A DNA stretch of 6,931 nt from Roseobacter sp. (GTDB lineage: Bacteria > Pseudomonadota > Alphaproteobacteria > Rhodobacterales > Rhodobacteraceae), in assembly GCA_024636425.1 (NCBI GenBank), contig JAGXHB010000020.1:1-6931 (forward strand), given 5' to 3'. The notes beneath the pieces were generated by a model that made no database searches, was not told where the DNA came from, and saw only the letters and a list, made by a program, of their open reading frames with translations. Shown piece after piece: positions 1 to 6,668 of this stretch. The translations under genes and the position numbers were made by a program. Within the stretch, counting starts at the first letter, position 1. Each line of letters opens with the position of its first letter.

Positions 1-735
1 AAAGAAGTTCCCGGTTTTCTGGGCGATACGCTCCTTGTCGTTGTCCAGCGTTGCAACGTGATAGCTATCGTCGAGCCAGAGCAATCTGATGTCGGACGAA
101 CCAACCTTACTTGCAATGCGATAGGCGTTTGACGGATGCACCACGTGGTCTTCCCGTGACTGGATGATCTGCACCGGGCAGGTAATCTGGTGCAGCGTGT
201 CGCCAATCGCCGCCTGGGCCAGATATACATCGCGCAGGCACGACACGGGCACCTCTGCATATGCCAGTTCGGTCACGCCCGGGGCCTTGATGTCGGACCC
301 GATGCCGGGGACACGGTCGGGGCCTGCAGGATCAAGGACAAGCTGCGCAAGTCCACCGTCATTCTCGCCCGCAATCGCGTTGATCGGCACAGCGGCGGCG
401 ACATCTTCAGGATAGCGCGCGGCCAGAGCCAGGGTAAGCATGCCGCCCATCGACAGTCCTGTCACGAAGACCGGCTTGCCGCGATACACCAGCGTCTGAA
501 GCGCGGCGTCCGCTGAGGCCATCCAGTCGCGAAAGCCAGTCTTTGACATATCATCGGGCGTTGTACCGTGGCCGGCAAGGCAGGGTCCAAGCACGTGAAA
601 TCCGAAATCGGCGTTCAGCGTTTCGCCCAGGAAACGCATGCTCTGAGTCGTTCCGGTAAATCCGTGCAGGATAAGAACCGAAGCTCCGTCTCCCTCAAAC
701 TCAAACGGTTCGGCGCCCTTCATGTAGTTAATCAT
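1..735 (-). CDS. Est30-like alpha/beta-hydrolase carboxylesterase (3' end cut by window edge)
   Basis: Serine carboxylesterase, probably cytoplasmic because no signal peptide is visible; it would hydrolyse short or medium acyl esters. Seen from the ATG at 735: oxyanion-hole motif HGFTG at residues 24-28, nucleophile elbow GLSMGG at 93-98 (Ser95), acid in SREDHVV (Asp196), and catalytic His226 in SYHVATLD. Order and spacing match the Geobacillus Est30/YvaK type (about 247 residues), including the family-typical HV-TLD segment. 245 residues are visible, so only about five plus the stop lie outside. I chose ATG 735 because GGAAAG at 749-744 sits 8 nt upstream; ATG 723 would leave that site about 20 nt away. 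The gene lies 33 nt after the permease stop on the same strand, so it is likely the last visible operon gene. It may deacylate the imported compound (inference). The family call is firm, the substrate unknown. A monoacylglycerol lipase-like role is the alternative. Confidence 0.9.
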   Translation of the reverse strand, partial: MINYMKGAEPFEFEGDGASVLILHGFTGTTQSMRFLGETLNADFGFHVLGPCLAGHGTTPDDMSKTGFRDWMASADAALQTLVYRGKPVFVTGLSMGGMLTLALAARYPEDVAAAVPINAIAGENDGGLAQLVLDPAGPDRVPGIGSDIKAPGVTELAYAEVPVSCLRDVYLAQAAIGDTLHQITCPVQIIQSREDHVVHPSNAYRIASKVGSSDIRLLWLDDSYHVATLDNDKERIAQKTGNFF

Positions 736-768
736 TTTGCAGTCTTTCCATTTGATGTGTTCCGAGGG

Positions 769-1746
769 CTATTTGTTTCTACGCGACGCGTAAATCATTG
801 CAGCGACAGCGATAATTGCGCCTTGAATCATCAGCTTGCCGGGCTCGCCCAAGCCCAGCGACGTCAGTAGGTTAAAGCTGAAGGTTAGCATGAAGGCGGC
901 CATCGCAGGGCCAAGCACGCCACCCTTCCCCCCTCCGAACGTGATGCCGCCCAAAATCACTGCGGCCAGCGAATTCAGCGCCAGGTCGCCCCCGATATCC
1001 ATGCTGCCGACGCCGACGAACCCGACCAGCAGCAGGCCGCTGAACACGGCAAACAGGCTTGATAGAATGTGCACGATGGTCACGACACGGACATAGGGGA
1101 TGCCGGATGCCCATGCCGCATTGGGATTGGCGCCGATTGCATCCACATAGCGGCCAAAGACCGAAAATCGCAGGAACAGTGCGGCGGGGATCACGACCGC
1201 CAGCCAGACGAACAGGGCGATCGGAAAGATGCCCAGACGCTTCTGGCCGATGAACTTCAGCACTTCGGGCGCGTCGCCGGGCGCATGGAACTGGCCCAGC
1301 GATATGACGACCCCGGTCAGGATCATCGCCATAGCTAGGGTGACGATGACCGACGAGGCCCGCATACGGGTGATGAAAAACGCATTGGTCGCACCGACCA
1401 GCAGGCCGAAGAGGATGCAGATCGCGATCAGCACCGGCCCGGAAAACGGCAGTGCCCCGCTGGTCAGAATATAGCTGACCGCGACGACCACCCCGCCGAT
1501 GGACAGGTCCAGCGACAAAACACGCATGCAAATGGATTGCCCGATGACCGCGATGCCCAGAGGTGCCGCCTGCCTGACGATCAGCAGCAACAGCAGCGGC
1601 GACAGCAACATGGGCCGGGTGAAATAGGCGAACAGCAGCAGTAACGCGGTGCCAACATAGGCGAAAGGCAGGTTCAGCACGAACCGACTGGCAGAGGCCA
1701 AGTGGCTTCGGGCCGTCGCCGGGGAATTTTTAGCCATGACAGTCAT
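769..1746 (-). CDS. CUT2-family (RbsC-like) ABC transporter permease, second subunit
   Basis: Inner-membrane permease of a sugar-type ABC importer, 325 residues, the usual length for the BPD_transp_2/RbsC family. About nine or ten hydrophobic segments can be seen (roughly 28-43, 46-70, 77-97, 103-127, 131-151, 171-194, 223-246, 258-294, 304-320). Family marks are LSLDLSIGG at 77-85, which replaces the commoner GGIDLSVGS, then a GAN motif near 205-207, and ILGGITFGGGKGG at 264-276. The ATG at 1746 overlaps the preceding permease's stop as ATGA, with AAGGCG a short way upstream. The frame stays open further upstream, to an ATG at 2184, but that stretch is the out-of-frame shadow of the other permease. 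ATG 1737 is a possible alternative start. It probably pairs with the other permease as a heterodimer, since the two proteins differ clearly. Ligand unknown. Confidence 0.92.
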   Translation of the reverse strand: MTVMAKNSPATARSHLASASRFVLNLPFAYVGTALLLLFAYFTRPMLLSPLLLLLIVRQAAPLGIAVIGQSICMRVLSLDLSIGGVVVAVSYILTSGALPFSGPVLIAICILFGLLVGATNAFFITRMRASSVIVTLAMAMILTGVVISLGQFHAPGDAPEVLKFIGQKRLGIFPIALFVWLAVVIPAALFLRFSVFGRYVDAIGANPNAAWASGIPYVRVVTIVHILSSLFAVFSGLLLVGFVGVGSMDIGGDLALNSLAAVILGGITFGGGKGGVLGPAMAAFMLTFSFNLLTSLGLGEPGKLMIQGAIIAVAAMIYASRRNK

Positions 1747-2678
1747 GCGCCAATCGCCTTGCGCGGTTGCAGACTGATCGCGGTCAACAGCAGCAAACCC
1801 GTGGCTGCAGCGCGGACAAAGGGCGAGACGCCGATCAGGTTCATGCCGTTGGTCATCAGCCCCAATGCGATAGTGCCCGCAATGACACCCGGCACGCTGC
1901 CGATGCCTCCCGCCAGAAGAACGCCGCCCAATGCGATGGCCGTGACTGATTCCAACCCGTAATGCGCGCCCATCGTCGCATCTGCCGACGCCACCCGTGC
2001 TGACAGGAACAGCCCCGCCATCACGCCGCCGAAGGAGCAGAGCACATAACTGGAAATACGGTGCAGGACCACGTTCACGCCGTTGCGCGCCGCGTTGTCC
2101 TCGTTGGCGCCCACGGCGAAGATGCGCAGCCCAAACCGCGTTGATCTCAACACGACGGCAGCTGCGGTCGCGAAGACCAGACACCAGAAGAACGCTGCTG
2201 GCAGCCCCAAAAACGAGAAATCGACCATCGCTTCGAGATAGTCAGGGACGTCTCCGCCGGGCACCGGCAGGATCAGCAGCGCAAGCCCTTGCAGGAAGGT
2301 CAGCGTCGCCAGTGTCATCACCAGCGGATGCACGGCAAAGATCGTCACCCCCACGCCGTTCACCACGCCGACGACCAGACCTGCCAACAAGGCCAGAGGC
2401 ACGGCGAGTGCGGGATCGACAGAAACGATGATGGCACTCGTCAGGCTGAGCACCGAGCCCACGGACAGGTCGATGCCGCCGCAGATCGCCACGATCATCT
2501 GGCCCAGTGCGACAATCAGCAAGGCAGCGATCTGGGCGTTCACGTTGGACAGGTTCTGCACGTTCAGAAAGTTGGGCGAGGCGAAGCTGATGAAGATGAA
2601 CATTACGATCGGCACGCCGATGGGCACGATGCCCAGCCCCGACCGTCCGGGAAAGCGGAGAATATTGAGCCAACTCAT
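1743..2678 (-). CDS. CUT2-family (RbsC-like) ABC transporter permease, first subunit
   Basis: Inner-membrane permease, 311 residues, closer to canonical RbsC than its partner. It carries the family signature GGIDLSVGS at 67-75, the cytoplasmic VGANEDNAARNGV motif around 189-201 (the likely contact with the ATPase), and a C-terminal IALGGVLLAGGIGS stretch at 248-261. Hydrophobic segments fall near 16-34, 47-66, 76-113, 117-138, 160-178, 208-226, 245-270 and 287-303. The ATG at 2678 overlaps the ATPase stop as ATGA and has GGAAGG a few bases upstream, so the start is secure and translation is probably coupled. Its own stop overlaps the next permease start in the same way. Together with that protein it should form the channel for the substrate delivered by the binding protein encoded at 5327-4254. 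Confidence 0.93.
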   Translation of the reverse strand: MSWLNILRFPGRSGLGIVPIGVPIVMFIFISFASPNFLNVQNLSNVNAQIAALLIVALGQMIVAICGGIDLSVGSVLSLTSAIIVSVDPALAVPLALLAGLVVGVVNGVGVTIFAVHPLVMTLATLTFLQGLALLILPVPGGDVPDYLEAMVDFSFLGLPAAFFWCLVFATAAAVVLRSTRFGLRIFAVGANEDNAARNGVNVVLHRISSYVLCSFGGVMAGLFLSARVASADATMGAHYGLESVTAIALGGVLLAGGIGSVPGVIAGTIALGLMTNGMNLIGVSPFVRAAATGLLLLTAISLQPRKAIGA

Positions 2679-4249
2679 GCGGCACCTTCCAATTCTTGAT
2701 TTTCGTGCGTGCCGGTCAATGCAGCGTTCATCACCAGTTCTTCGGTTGCGGCGGGTCCGTCGAATTCGGCGATCAACGCCCCCTCGCGCACGACGAGGAT
2801 GCGATCACACAGTCCCAGCACCTCGGTCAGTTCGCTCGACGTGATCAGGACCGCGCCCCCGGCATCGGAAAATTCCCGCAGCAGGCTGTAAATCTCGGCC
2901 TTGGCACCTACGTCGACGCCGCGGGTCGGCTCTTCGACCAGCAGAACGTTCACGCCGGACGCCAGCCATCTGCCGATCATCACTTTTTGCTGGTTGCCAC
3001 CGGAAAGTGCGCCTACAGGCTGACGCGGATCGGCGTGCGCCACGCGCATCTGCGCCAGAAGGGTTTCGATCTCATCGCGTTTAATCCGTGCGGGACGCCA
3101 CAGCGACTGCTCGCGCAGCATACCCAGCGCCATGTTCTGCCGGATCGAAAGAGGTAGATACAGACCTTCGATCTTGCGGTCTTCGGGAATGAAACCGATC
3201 CCCGCCTGCGACACGGCAACGATCGTCGGACGCACCGAGATCGGCTGCGCAGGATCATCGCCGGTTTTTTCGACACGTCCGGAAATTGGCGGATCAATGC
3301 CCGCAATCGCGCGGATGATGGCGCGTTGCCCCTGTCCCTCCAGACCAGCGAGCCCCAAGATTTCACCTTTGGCAAGCTCGAACGAAACCTTCGGAGGGAA
3401 GGGATTGGTGGTTAGGCCCTTGATGCTCAGCATCGTCTGGGGGTCTTGTTGCGGCACGCGTTGAGGGAACAGCTCGCCCAGTTCGCGGCCAACCATCAGC
3501 GACACCAGCTTTTCGCGGTCCAGTTCCGCGACAGGATGGGTTGCGACGTGCCTGCCGTCCTTGAGCACGGAAACCTCGTCACAGAACCTAAATATCTCTT
3601 CCAGACGGTGACTGATGTAGAAGATCAGCTTGCCTTCGGCCTTCATCGTAAAGATCAGCTCGGCCAGCTTTTCGACTTCGGGCGCGTTCAGTGCTGCCGT
3701 CGGCTCGTCCAGAATGAAAATTTCGGCGTCTGCTGCAATACCCTTGGCGATCTCGACCATCTGCTGTTCGCCCACGGACAGCGCGCTGCAATAGGTCTGC
3801 GGCGGGATGTTGATGCCCAGACGCGCCAGTGCCTTTTCCGCCAACCGCCGCATTTCAGGGCGGTTGACCAGCCCCATGCGCCGAGGTTCGCGCCCCAGGA
3901 ACATGTTCTCGGCCACGGTCAGGTTGGGCAGCAGCGTCAGTTCCTGGAAGATCGTCGAAATCCGGTGGGCCCGCGCGTCTTTCGGCGAATGCAGCGTCAC
4001 GGGTTTGCCACGCAGGCGGATTTCACCACCGTCGAGCCTATGCACGCCGGTCAGCAAGTTCATCAGGGTCGATTTGCCCGCGCCATTCTCGCCGGTGACG
4101 GCATGCACCGTGCCACTGCTGCCGGAAATCGACACGTTGCCAAGCGCTGTGGTCGAGCCAAAGCGTTTGGTCACGTCGACAAATTCCACGATGGGGCGCG
4201 CAGGGCCGCCGGGGCGATCCTGCGCGTTTGCTTCTGTGCGTTCAGCCAT
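2675..4249 (-). CDS. CUT2-family sugar ABC transporter ATP-binding protein with two nucleotide-binding domains
   Basis: Duplicated RbsA/MglA-type ATPase of 524 residues that powers the importer at the cytoplasmic membrane face. Domain 1 is complete: Walker A GENGAGKST at 53-61, Q-loop Gln102, signature LSVGEQQ at 157-163, Walker B IFILDEP at 177-183, and H-loop His214. Domain 2 is degenerate at Walker A (GLEGQGQRA at 302-310, no GKS/T), as usual in CUT2 proteins. It keeps LSGGNQQK at 415-422, and its Walker B reads VLLVEEPTRGVDVG at 435-448, with Glu439 where the family normally has Asp. The H-loop position is SSE instead of His, again family-typical. I chose ATG 4249, which leaves 4 nt after the binding-protein stop. 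ATG 4282 would overlap that gene by 29 nt, and its only AGAGG abuts the start codon. The Shine-Dalgarno for 4249 is weak, which fits coupling. Sugar specificity cannot be read from this subunit. Confidence 0.93.
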   Translation of the reverse strand: MAERTEANAQDRPGGPARPIVEFVDVTKRFGSTTALGNVSISGSSGTVHAVTGENGAGKSTLMNLLTGVHRLDGGEIRLRGKPVTLHSPKDARAHRISTIFQELTLLPNLTVAENMFLGREPRRMGLVNRPEMRRLAEKALARLGINIPPQTYCSALSVGEQQMVEIAKGIAADAEIFILDEPTAALNAPEVEKLAELIFTMKAEGKLIFYISHRLEEIFRFCDEVSVLKDGRHVATHPVAELDREKLVSLMVGRELGELFPQRVPQQDPQTMLSIKGLTTNPFPPKVSFELAKGEILGLAGLEGQGQRAIIRAIAGIDPPISGRVEKTGDDPAQPISVRPTIVAVSQAGIGFIPEDRKIEGLYLPLSIRQNMALGMLREQSLWRPARIKRDEIETLLAQMRVAHADPRQPVGALSGGNQQKVMIGRWLASGVNVLLVEEPTRGVDVGAKAEIYSLLREFSDAGGAVLITSSELTEVLGLCDRILVVREGALIAEFDGPAATEELVMNAALTGTHENQELEGAA

Positions 4250-4253
4250 CGTT

Positions 4254-5327
4254 TCAGCGGGCGAAATTCTTGCTGATTTCATCCTCTGGCAACGCCGAGG
4301 TTACCCAGAACGCATCGTTGAGGTCCTCGCGGTAGTAGTCGCCGAGCGTCTCATTGGTGATCGGTGCCGGGTCCGAATAATAGGACTTGTTCAGTGTCTC
4401 GCCTTCCAACAGTGCAACGGTGGCGCGGACCAGAGCGGGCCCGATGCTGGGTGTGTAGATCGGCGCGACTGAATCCAAATCATTCTCGGTCCAGATCCGC
4501 AGGAAGCCGTTGTTTCCCTCGCCCGTCATCGGAACCAGCGGTTTGCCCACGTCCTTGAAGACGTCGATGCAGGCGCGCGTCATGTCGGCGCCGGAGAACC
4601 AGATTGCATCGACCGGCTGTCCAGAAAGAACAAGGTTTTCGCACAGTTGCTTGCCCTTGGTATAGTTCCAGTCGCCAAATACTTCCGCGCCGATCTCGAT
4701 TTCGGTGCCTTCCAGCGCTTCGGTCAGGCCTTCATAGCGCAACGTCTCTTCGTTGACGCCGGCAATGCCGCGGAAGGCCCAGATGGTGCCTTTTCCGTCC
4801 AGCTTTTCCTTGAGCCATTCACCGCCTGCCTTGCCGAATGCCTTGCCGCCAAGGTTCAGCTCGACCGCAGAGTTCAGCACGCCCTCGGACGAGCCGTAGG
4901 TGGTGACCAAGATGCCTGCGGCAATGGCTGCGTCGACTTGTTTCTTGACCGAGGCCGGAGCCATCGGTGCCACGATGATCGCATCGACCTTGCGCGCGAT
5001 CAGATCTTCAAGATCGGCCACCTGCTTGGCCGGAGCCCAGCCCGCTTCGGTAAAGATGAATTCTTCGATCTGGTCGTTGTTGGCCGCCGTGTACTGCGTT
5101 TCCTGAACCATCTGGACGATCCAGGTGTTGCCCAGACCGGGGAAAGACATCCCGATGGTCCACGGGCCTTCTTTCTTGTAAGCGCCCGCCTCTGTCATCT
5201 CTTCGGTGGTCGGGTCCAGCAAGCCGGGCGCCGTTAGTTCCACTGCGTTGGCGGTCGTGGTCATCGACGCCACCGCGAAAAAACTCGCCACCGTCAGCGC
5301 GCCCAGTTTCAGTATGTTCGATTTCAT
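4254..5327 (-). CDS. Periplasmic sugar-type (Peripla_BP_4) substrate-binding protein of the CUT2 importer
   Basis: Captures the ligand in the periplasm and hands it to the two permeases. It has 357 residues: a Sec signal peptide with Lys2, a hydrophobic core at about 8-22 and a likely cleavage after ANA at 28, then the two-lobed type-I fold. Visible family marks are TIGMSFPGLGNTW at 57-69 (first beta strand and ligand loop), the repeated VDAIIVAPMAP at 114-124, and VDAIWFSGADMT at 239-250 in the second lobe. Cys229 and Cys253 could form a periplasmic disulfide. ATG 5327 is chosen because GGAGGA lies 7 nt upstream and the signal peptide begins there; an in-frame ATG at 5411 would add a non-signal extension. 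It is the first gene of the operon. The LysR gene lies divergently upstream and probably controls it. Ligand unknown: a sugar, polyol or modified sugar are all open. Confidence 0.92.
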   Translation of the reverse strand: MKSNILKLGALTVASFFAVASMTTTANAVELTAPGLLDPTTEEMTEAGAYKKEGPWTIGMSFPGLGNTWIVQMVQETQYTAANNDQIEEFIFTEAGWAPAKQVADLEDLIARKVDAIIVAPMAPASVKKQVDAAIAAGILVTTYGSSEGVLNSAVELNLGGKAFGKAGGEWLKEKLDGKGTIWAFRGIAGVNEETLRYEGLTEALEGTEIEIGAEVFGDWNYTKGKQLCENLVLSGQPVDAIWFSGADMTRACIDVFKDVGKPLVPMTGEGNNGFLRIWTENDLDSVAPIYTPSIGPALVRATVALLEGETLNKSYYSDPAPITNETLGDYYREDLNDAFWVTSALPEDEISKNFAR

Positions 5328-5334
5328 TTGGTTA

Positions 5335-5340
5335 TCCTCC
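5335..5340 (-). promoter_or_regulatory. Strong Shine-Dalgarno for the substrate-binding protein gene
   Basis: GGAGGA on the minus strand, 7 nt before ATG 5327, is close to the ideal anti-16S match. It decides the start over the in-frame ATG at 5411. It is the strongest ribosome site in the operon, which fits the usual need for excess binding protein. Confidence 0.85.
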
Positions 5341-5381
5341 CAGATTCCATTTTTGGTGTATTTTGCCGTGCAGTTTGGCGA

Positions 5382-5394
5382 CGCTGTGTCAGCG
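5382..5394. repeat. Perfect short dyad CGCTG-N3-CAGCG in the leader of the transporter operon
   Basis: Two 5-bp arms around a 3-bp centre, about 55-67 nt upstream of the binding-protein start. On the minus-strand RNA the stem can extend by a G-U and a G-C pair to about 7 bp with loop ACA. It could be a regulator site or an mRNA hairpin. There is no T-tract, so it is not a terminator. The role is undetermined and chance is possible. Confidence 0.4.
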
Positions 5395-5463
5395 CCTTTC
5401 CCTGCTACCAACCTGTTTTTTCTGACATTCGACGAAGACGGATGCCTTGGCTAATAGCTTTAG

Positions 5464-5492
5464 TTGATCGGGTGATCGCAGATCGCTATCAT
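5464..5492 (+). promoter_or_regulatory. Sigma70-type promoter for the LysR gene
   Basis: TTGATC at 5464-5469 (4 of 6 to TTGACA), a 17-bp spacer, and TATCAT at 5487-5492 (5 of 6 to TATAAT). Transcription would start near 5499, giving a leader of about 20 nt that contains the GGAG at 5507-5510. The palindromic operator candidate at 5474-5490 covers the spacer and part of the -10. I found no comparably good promoter facing the transporter operon, as expected if that direction depends on an activator. Confidence 0.5.
5474..5490. promoter_or_regulatory. Candidate LysR operator (T-N11-A imperfect palindrome)
   Basis: The site reads GAT-N-GC-N5-GC-N-ATC, with T5476 and A5488 separated by exactly 11 bases as in the LysR consensus box. 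It is nested in a wider exact inverted repeat, GTGATC at 5472-5477 and GATCAC at 5495-5500. It lies between the divergent genes and over the regulator's own promoter, so bound regulator would block its own transcription while placed upstream of the transporter operon. The symmetry is seen; protein binding is inferred. Confidence 0.5.
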
Positions 5493-5519
5493 CTGATCAC
5501 TTGACCGGAGAATTCCCCA

Positions 5520-6395
5520 ATGACGTCCACATGCATCGACATCAGACACTTGCGCTACGTCGTTGCCGTGGCGGACGCAGGGGGTTTCAGGGCCGCCGCC
5601 AAGGCCTTGAACATCGTGCAGCCCGCGATCTCGAAAAGCGTGAAGGATGCCGAACTTGATCTGGGGTTCCAGATTTTCGAGCGAAGTGCGTCCGGCGTGA
5701 CACCGACACTGCGCGGGCGCGGTTTCATAGATGATGCGCGTCAGGTTCTGGCACAGTTTCAAAGGGTCATCCGTGCGTCGCGCCAAAACGGCGAAGGCAC
5801 CTCGGGACACGTGATCGTTGGGTATTCGGCACTTGCGACGTCGAAACAGATGTCGCCCGGCCTCGAGGCATTTCAAAAGGCCTTTCCCCGTGCGCAGCTC
5901 GAGATGCACAACATATCCACCGATACTATCATGCAGTCGCTGAGGGCCGGAGGCATCGACGTCGGCTTCATGATGTCGCATCCAAGCGTCGGCGACCCAG
6001 AGATTGCCCAGCTTCCGGTCTGGAAGACGCAGATCGGCATCGTCACCCGTCACGGGCCCACGTCCCTCACGGTGGACGCATTGCGCGAGCAACCCTTAGT
6101 TATGGGGGTGCGCGAAAACTGGCGCCCCTATCGCGACTTTGTCGATGCGGCCTGCCTGAAGGCAGGGTTCGAGCCGCGCGTCGTCGATGAGGCATGGGAC
6201 GTACAAGTCATCTTTCAGCGAGTCGCGACGGGGCGCGGGGTAACCTTCTATCCGATGTCGGCGGCAGAAAGCCTTCCCGCGACGCTGACGGTTGTGCCCA
6301 TAGAAAACTTCGACGCAGAGCTGACGATCTCGATGGCGTGGAGCGCGCGAACAGATACCGGGCTGCTGCGGGACTTTCGAAGCATGTTCAGTTAA
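5520..6395 (+). CDS. LysR-family transcriptional regulator
   Basis: Cytoplasmic DNA-binding regulator of 291 residues, a normal length for the family. The N-terminal winged helix-turn-helix spans about residues 8-67, with IRHLRYVVAVADAGGF leading in and the recognition helix around VQPAISKSVKDAE (33-45). A linker helix follows at about 68-92, then the two-lobed effector-binding domain at about 94-290 (beginning near GHVIVGYSALAT). The usual LTpaG turn after the wing reads PTLRGRG here, a mild deviation. ATG 5520 has GGAG at 5507-5510, 9 nt upstream, and places the HTH at the correct distance from the N terminus. It is divergent from the transporter operon, 192 bp away, so it is the likely regulator of that operon, with the imported compound or its hydrolysis product as candidate inducer (inference). 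Regulators of this family usually repress their own gene, and the overlapping operator fits that. Confidence 0.93.
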   Translation: MTSTCIDIRHLRYVVAVADAGGFRAAAKALNIVQPAISKSVKDAELDLGFQIFERSASGVTPTLRGRGFIDDARQVLAQFQRVIRASRQNGEGTSGHVIVGYSALATSKQMSPGLEAFQKAFPRAQLEMHNISTDTIMQSLRAGGIDVGFMMSHPSVGDPEIAQLPVWKTQIGIVTRHGPTSLTVDALREQPLVMGVRENWRPYRDFVDAACLKAGFEPRVVDEAWDVQVIFQRVATGRGVTFYPMSAAESLPATLTVVPIENFDAELTISMAWSARTDTGLLRDFRSMFS

Positions 6396-6397
6396 GG

Positions 6398-6413
6398 CCT
6401 GTGGACTAACAGG
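6398..6413 (+). terminator. Weak candidate terminator hairpin after the LysR gene
   Basis: CCTGT and ACAGG form a 5-bp stem with a 6-nt loop, starting 3 nt after the LysR stop and followed by only ATTT. Position is right, but the stem is short and the T-run poor. A Rho-dependent end is just as likely. Confidence 0.2.
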
Positions 6414-6477
6414 ATTTCCATTGGGCCGCCAAAGTCTCAAAAACTCATAAACGCCCAGTCTACGGGACATTTCATCT

Positions 6478-6668
6478 ATGACCAAACCGAAGCAGCCTGA
6501 CGCCTTTCAGGCCCGACCTGGAAATATGGCTGATCTTCAGCCTCGGCTATGCGCTTTGCGGCCGTCGCGCGAGTGACTGCTGATCGGTGGATCGCTTGCC
6601 GCACTGTAGACGAGGTAAATTTTGGCTTCGCGGAGGGCGATGAGATAGAGATCCAGTCGACCTTTTAA
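6478..6668 (+). pseudogene. Decayed N-terminal fragment of a GAF-domain sensor (histidine-kinase type)
   Basis: Two pieces in different frames look like the start of one protein. From ATG 6478 the reading MTKPKQPDAFQA resembles the beginning of GAF-containing sensor kinases; dropping one C near 6512-6514 would continue it as DLE. From 6549 the frame shifts and encodes MRFAAVARVTADRWIACR, then DEVNFGFAEGDEIEIQSTF, ending in TAA at 6666-6668. The ARVT-DRW-AC and FG-GDE-E-E-T pattern is that of the GAF domain in this family, which should continue with a C-E-IR segment that is absent. About 15 residues between the pieces also appear to be missing. No kinase domain follows. I therefore read it as a non-functional remnant with an internal deletion, a frameshift and a lost 3' end. 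The GAF recognition is from memory of the family, not a search. Confidence 0.5.

Noticed and set aside
749..751. ATG at 751 as a short leader peptide before the esterase
   Set aside because: It is out of frame and hits a stop after seven codons, with no ribosome site of its own and no attenuator-like codon run or hairpin pair.
1747..2184. Upstream extension of the second permease to an ATG at 2184 (471 residues)
   Set aside because: The extra 146 residues are Arg/Cys-rich, unlike a membrane protein, and are the out-of-frame shadow of the first permease. ATG 1746 matches family length and the ATGA overlap.
3446..4276. Plus-strand open frame of 276 codons opposite the ATPase
   Set aside because: It is antisense to a clear ABC ATPase, rich in His/Gln/Arg, with no recognisable domain or ribosome site; a GC-rich shadow.
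4250..4282. Earlier ATPase start at ATG 4282
   Set aside because: It overlaps the binding-protein gene by 29 nt, has no properly spaced ribosome site, and adds residues outside the domain.
5341..5350. Inverted CCA-TTTT-TGG near the binding-protein start as an operator
   Set aside because: The arms are only 3 bp around an AT-rich centre, common by chance.
5328..5411. N-terminal extension of the binding protein to ATG 5411
   Set aside because: It would bury the signal peptide 28 residues in, and the excellent Shine-Dalgarno is placed for ATG 5327.
5460..6092. Minus-strand open frame of 210 codons opposite the LysR gene
   Set aside because: It is antisense to the LysR coding region, shows no domain, and would end in the divergent promoter region; treated as a shadow.
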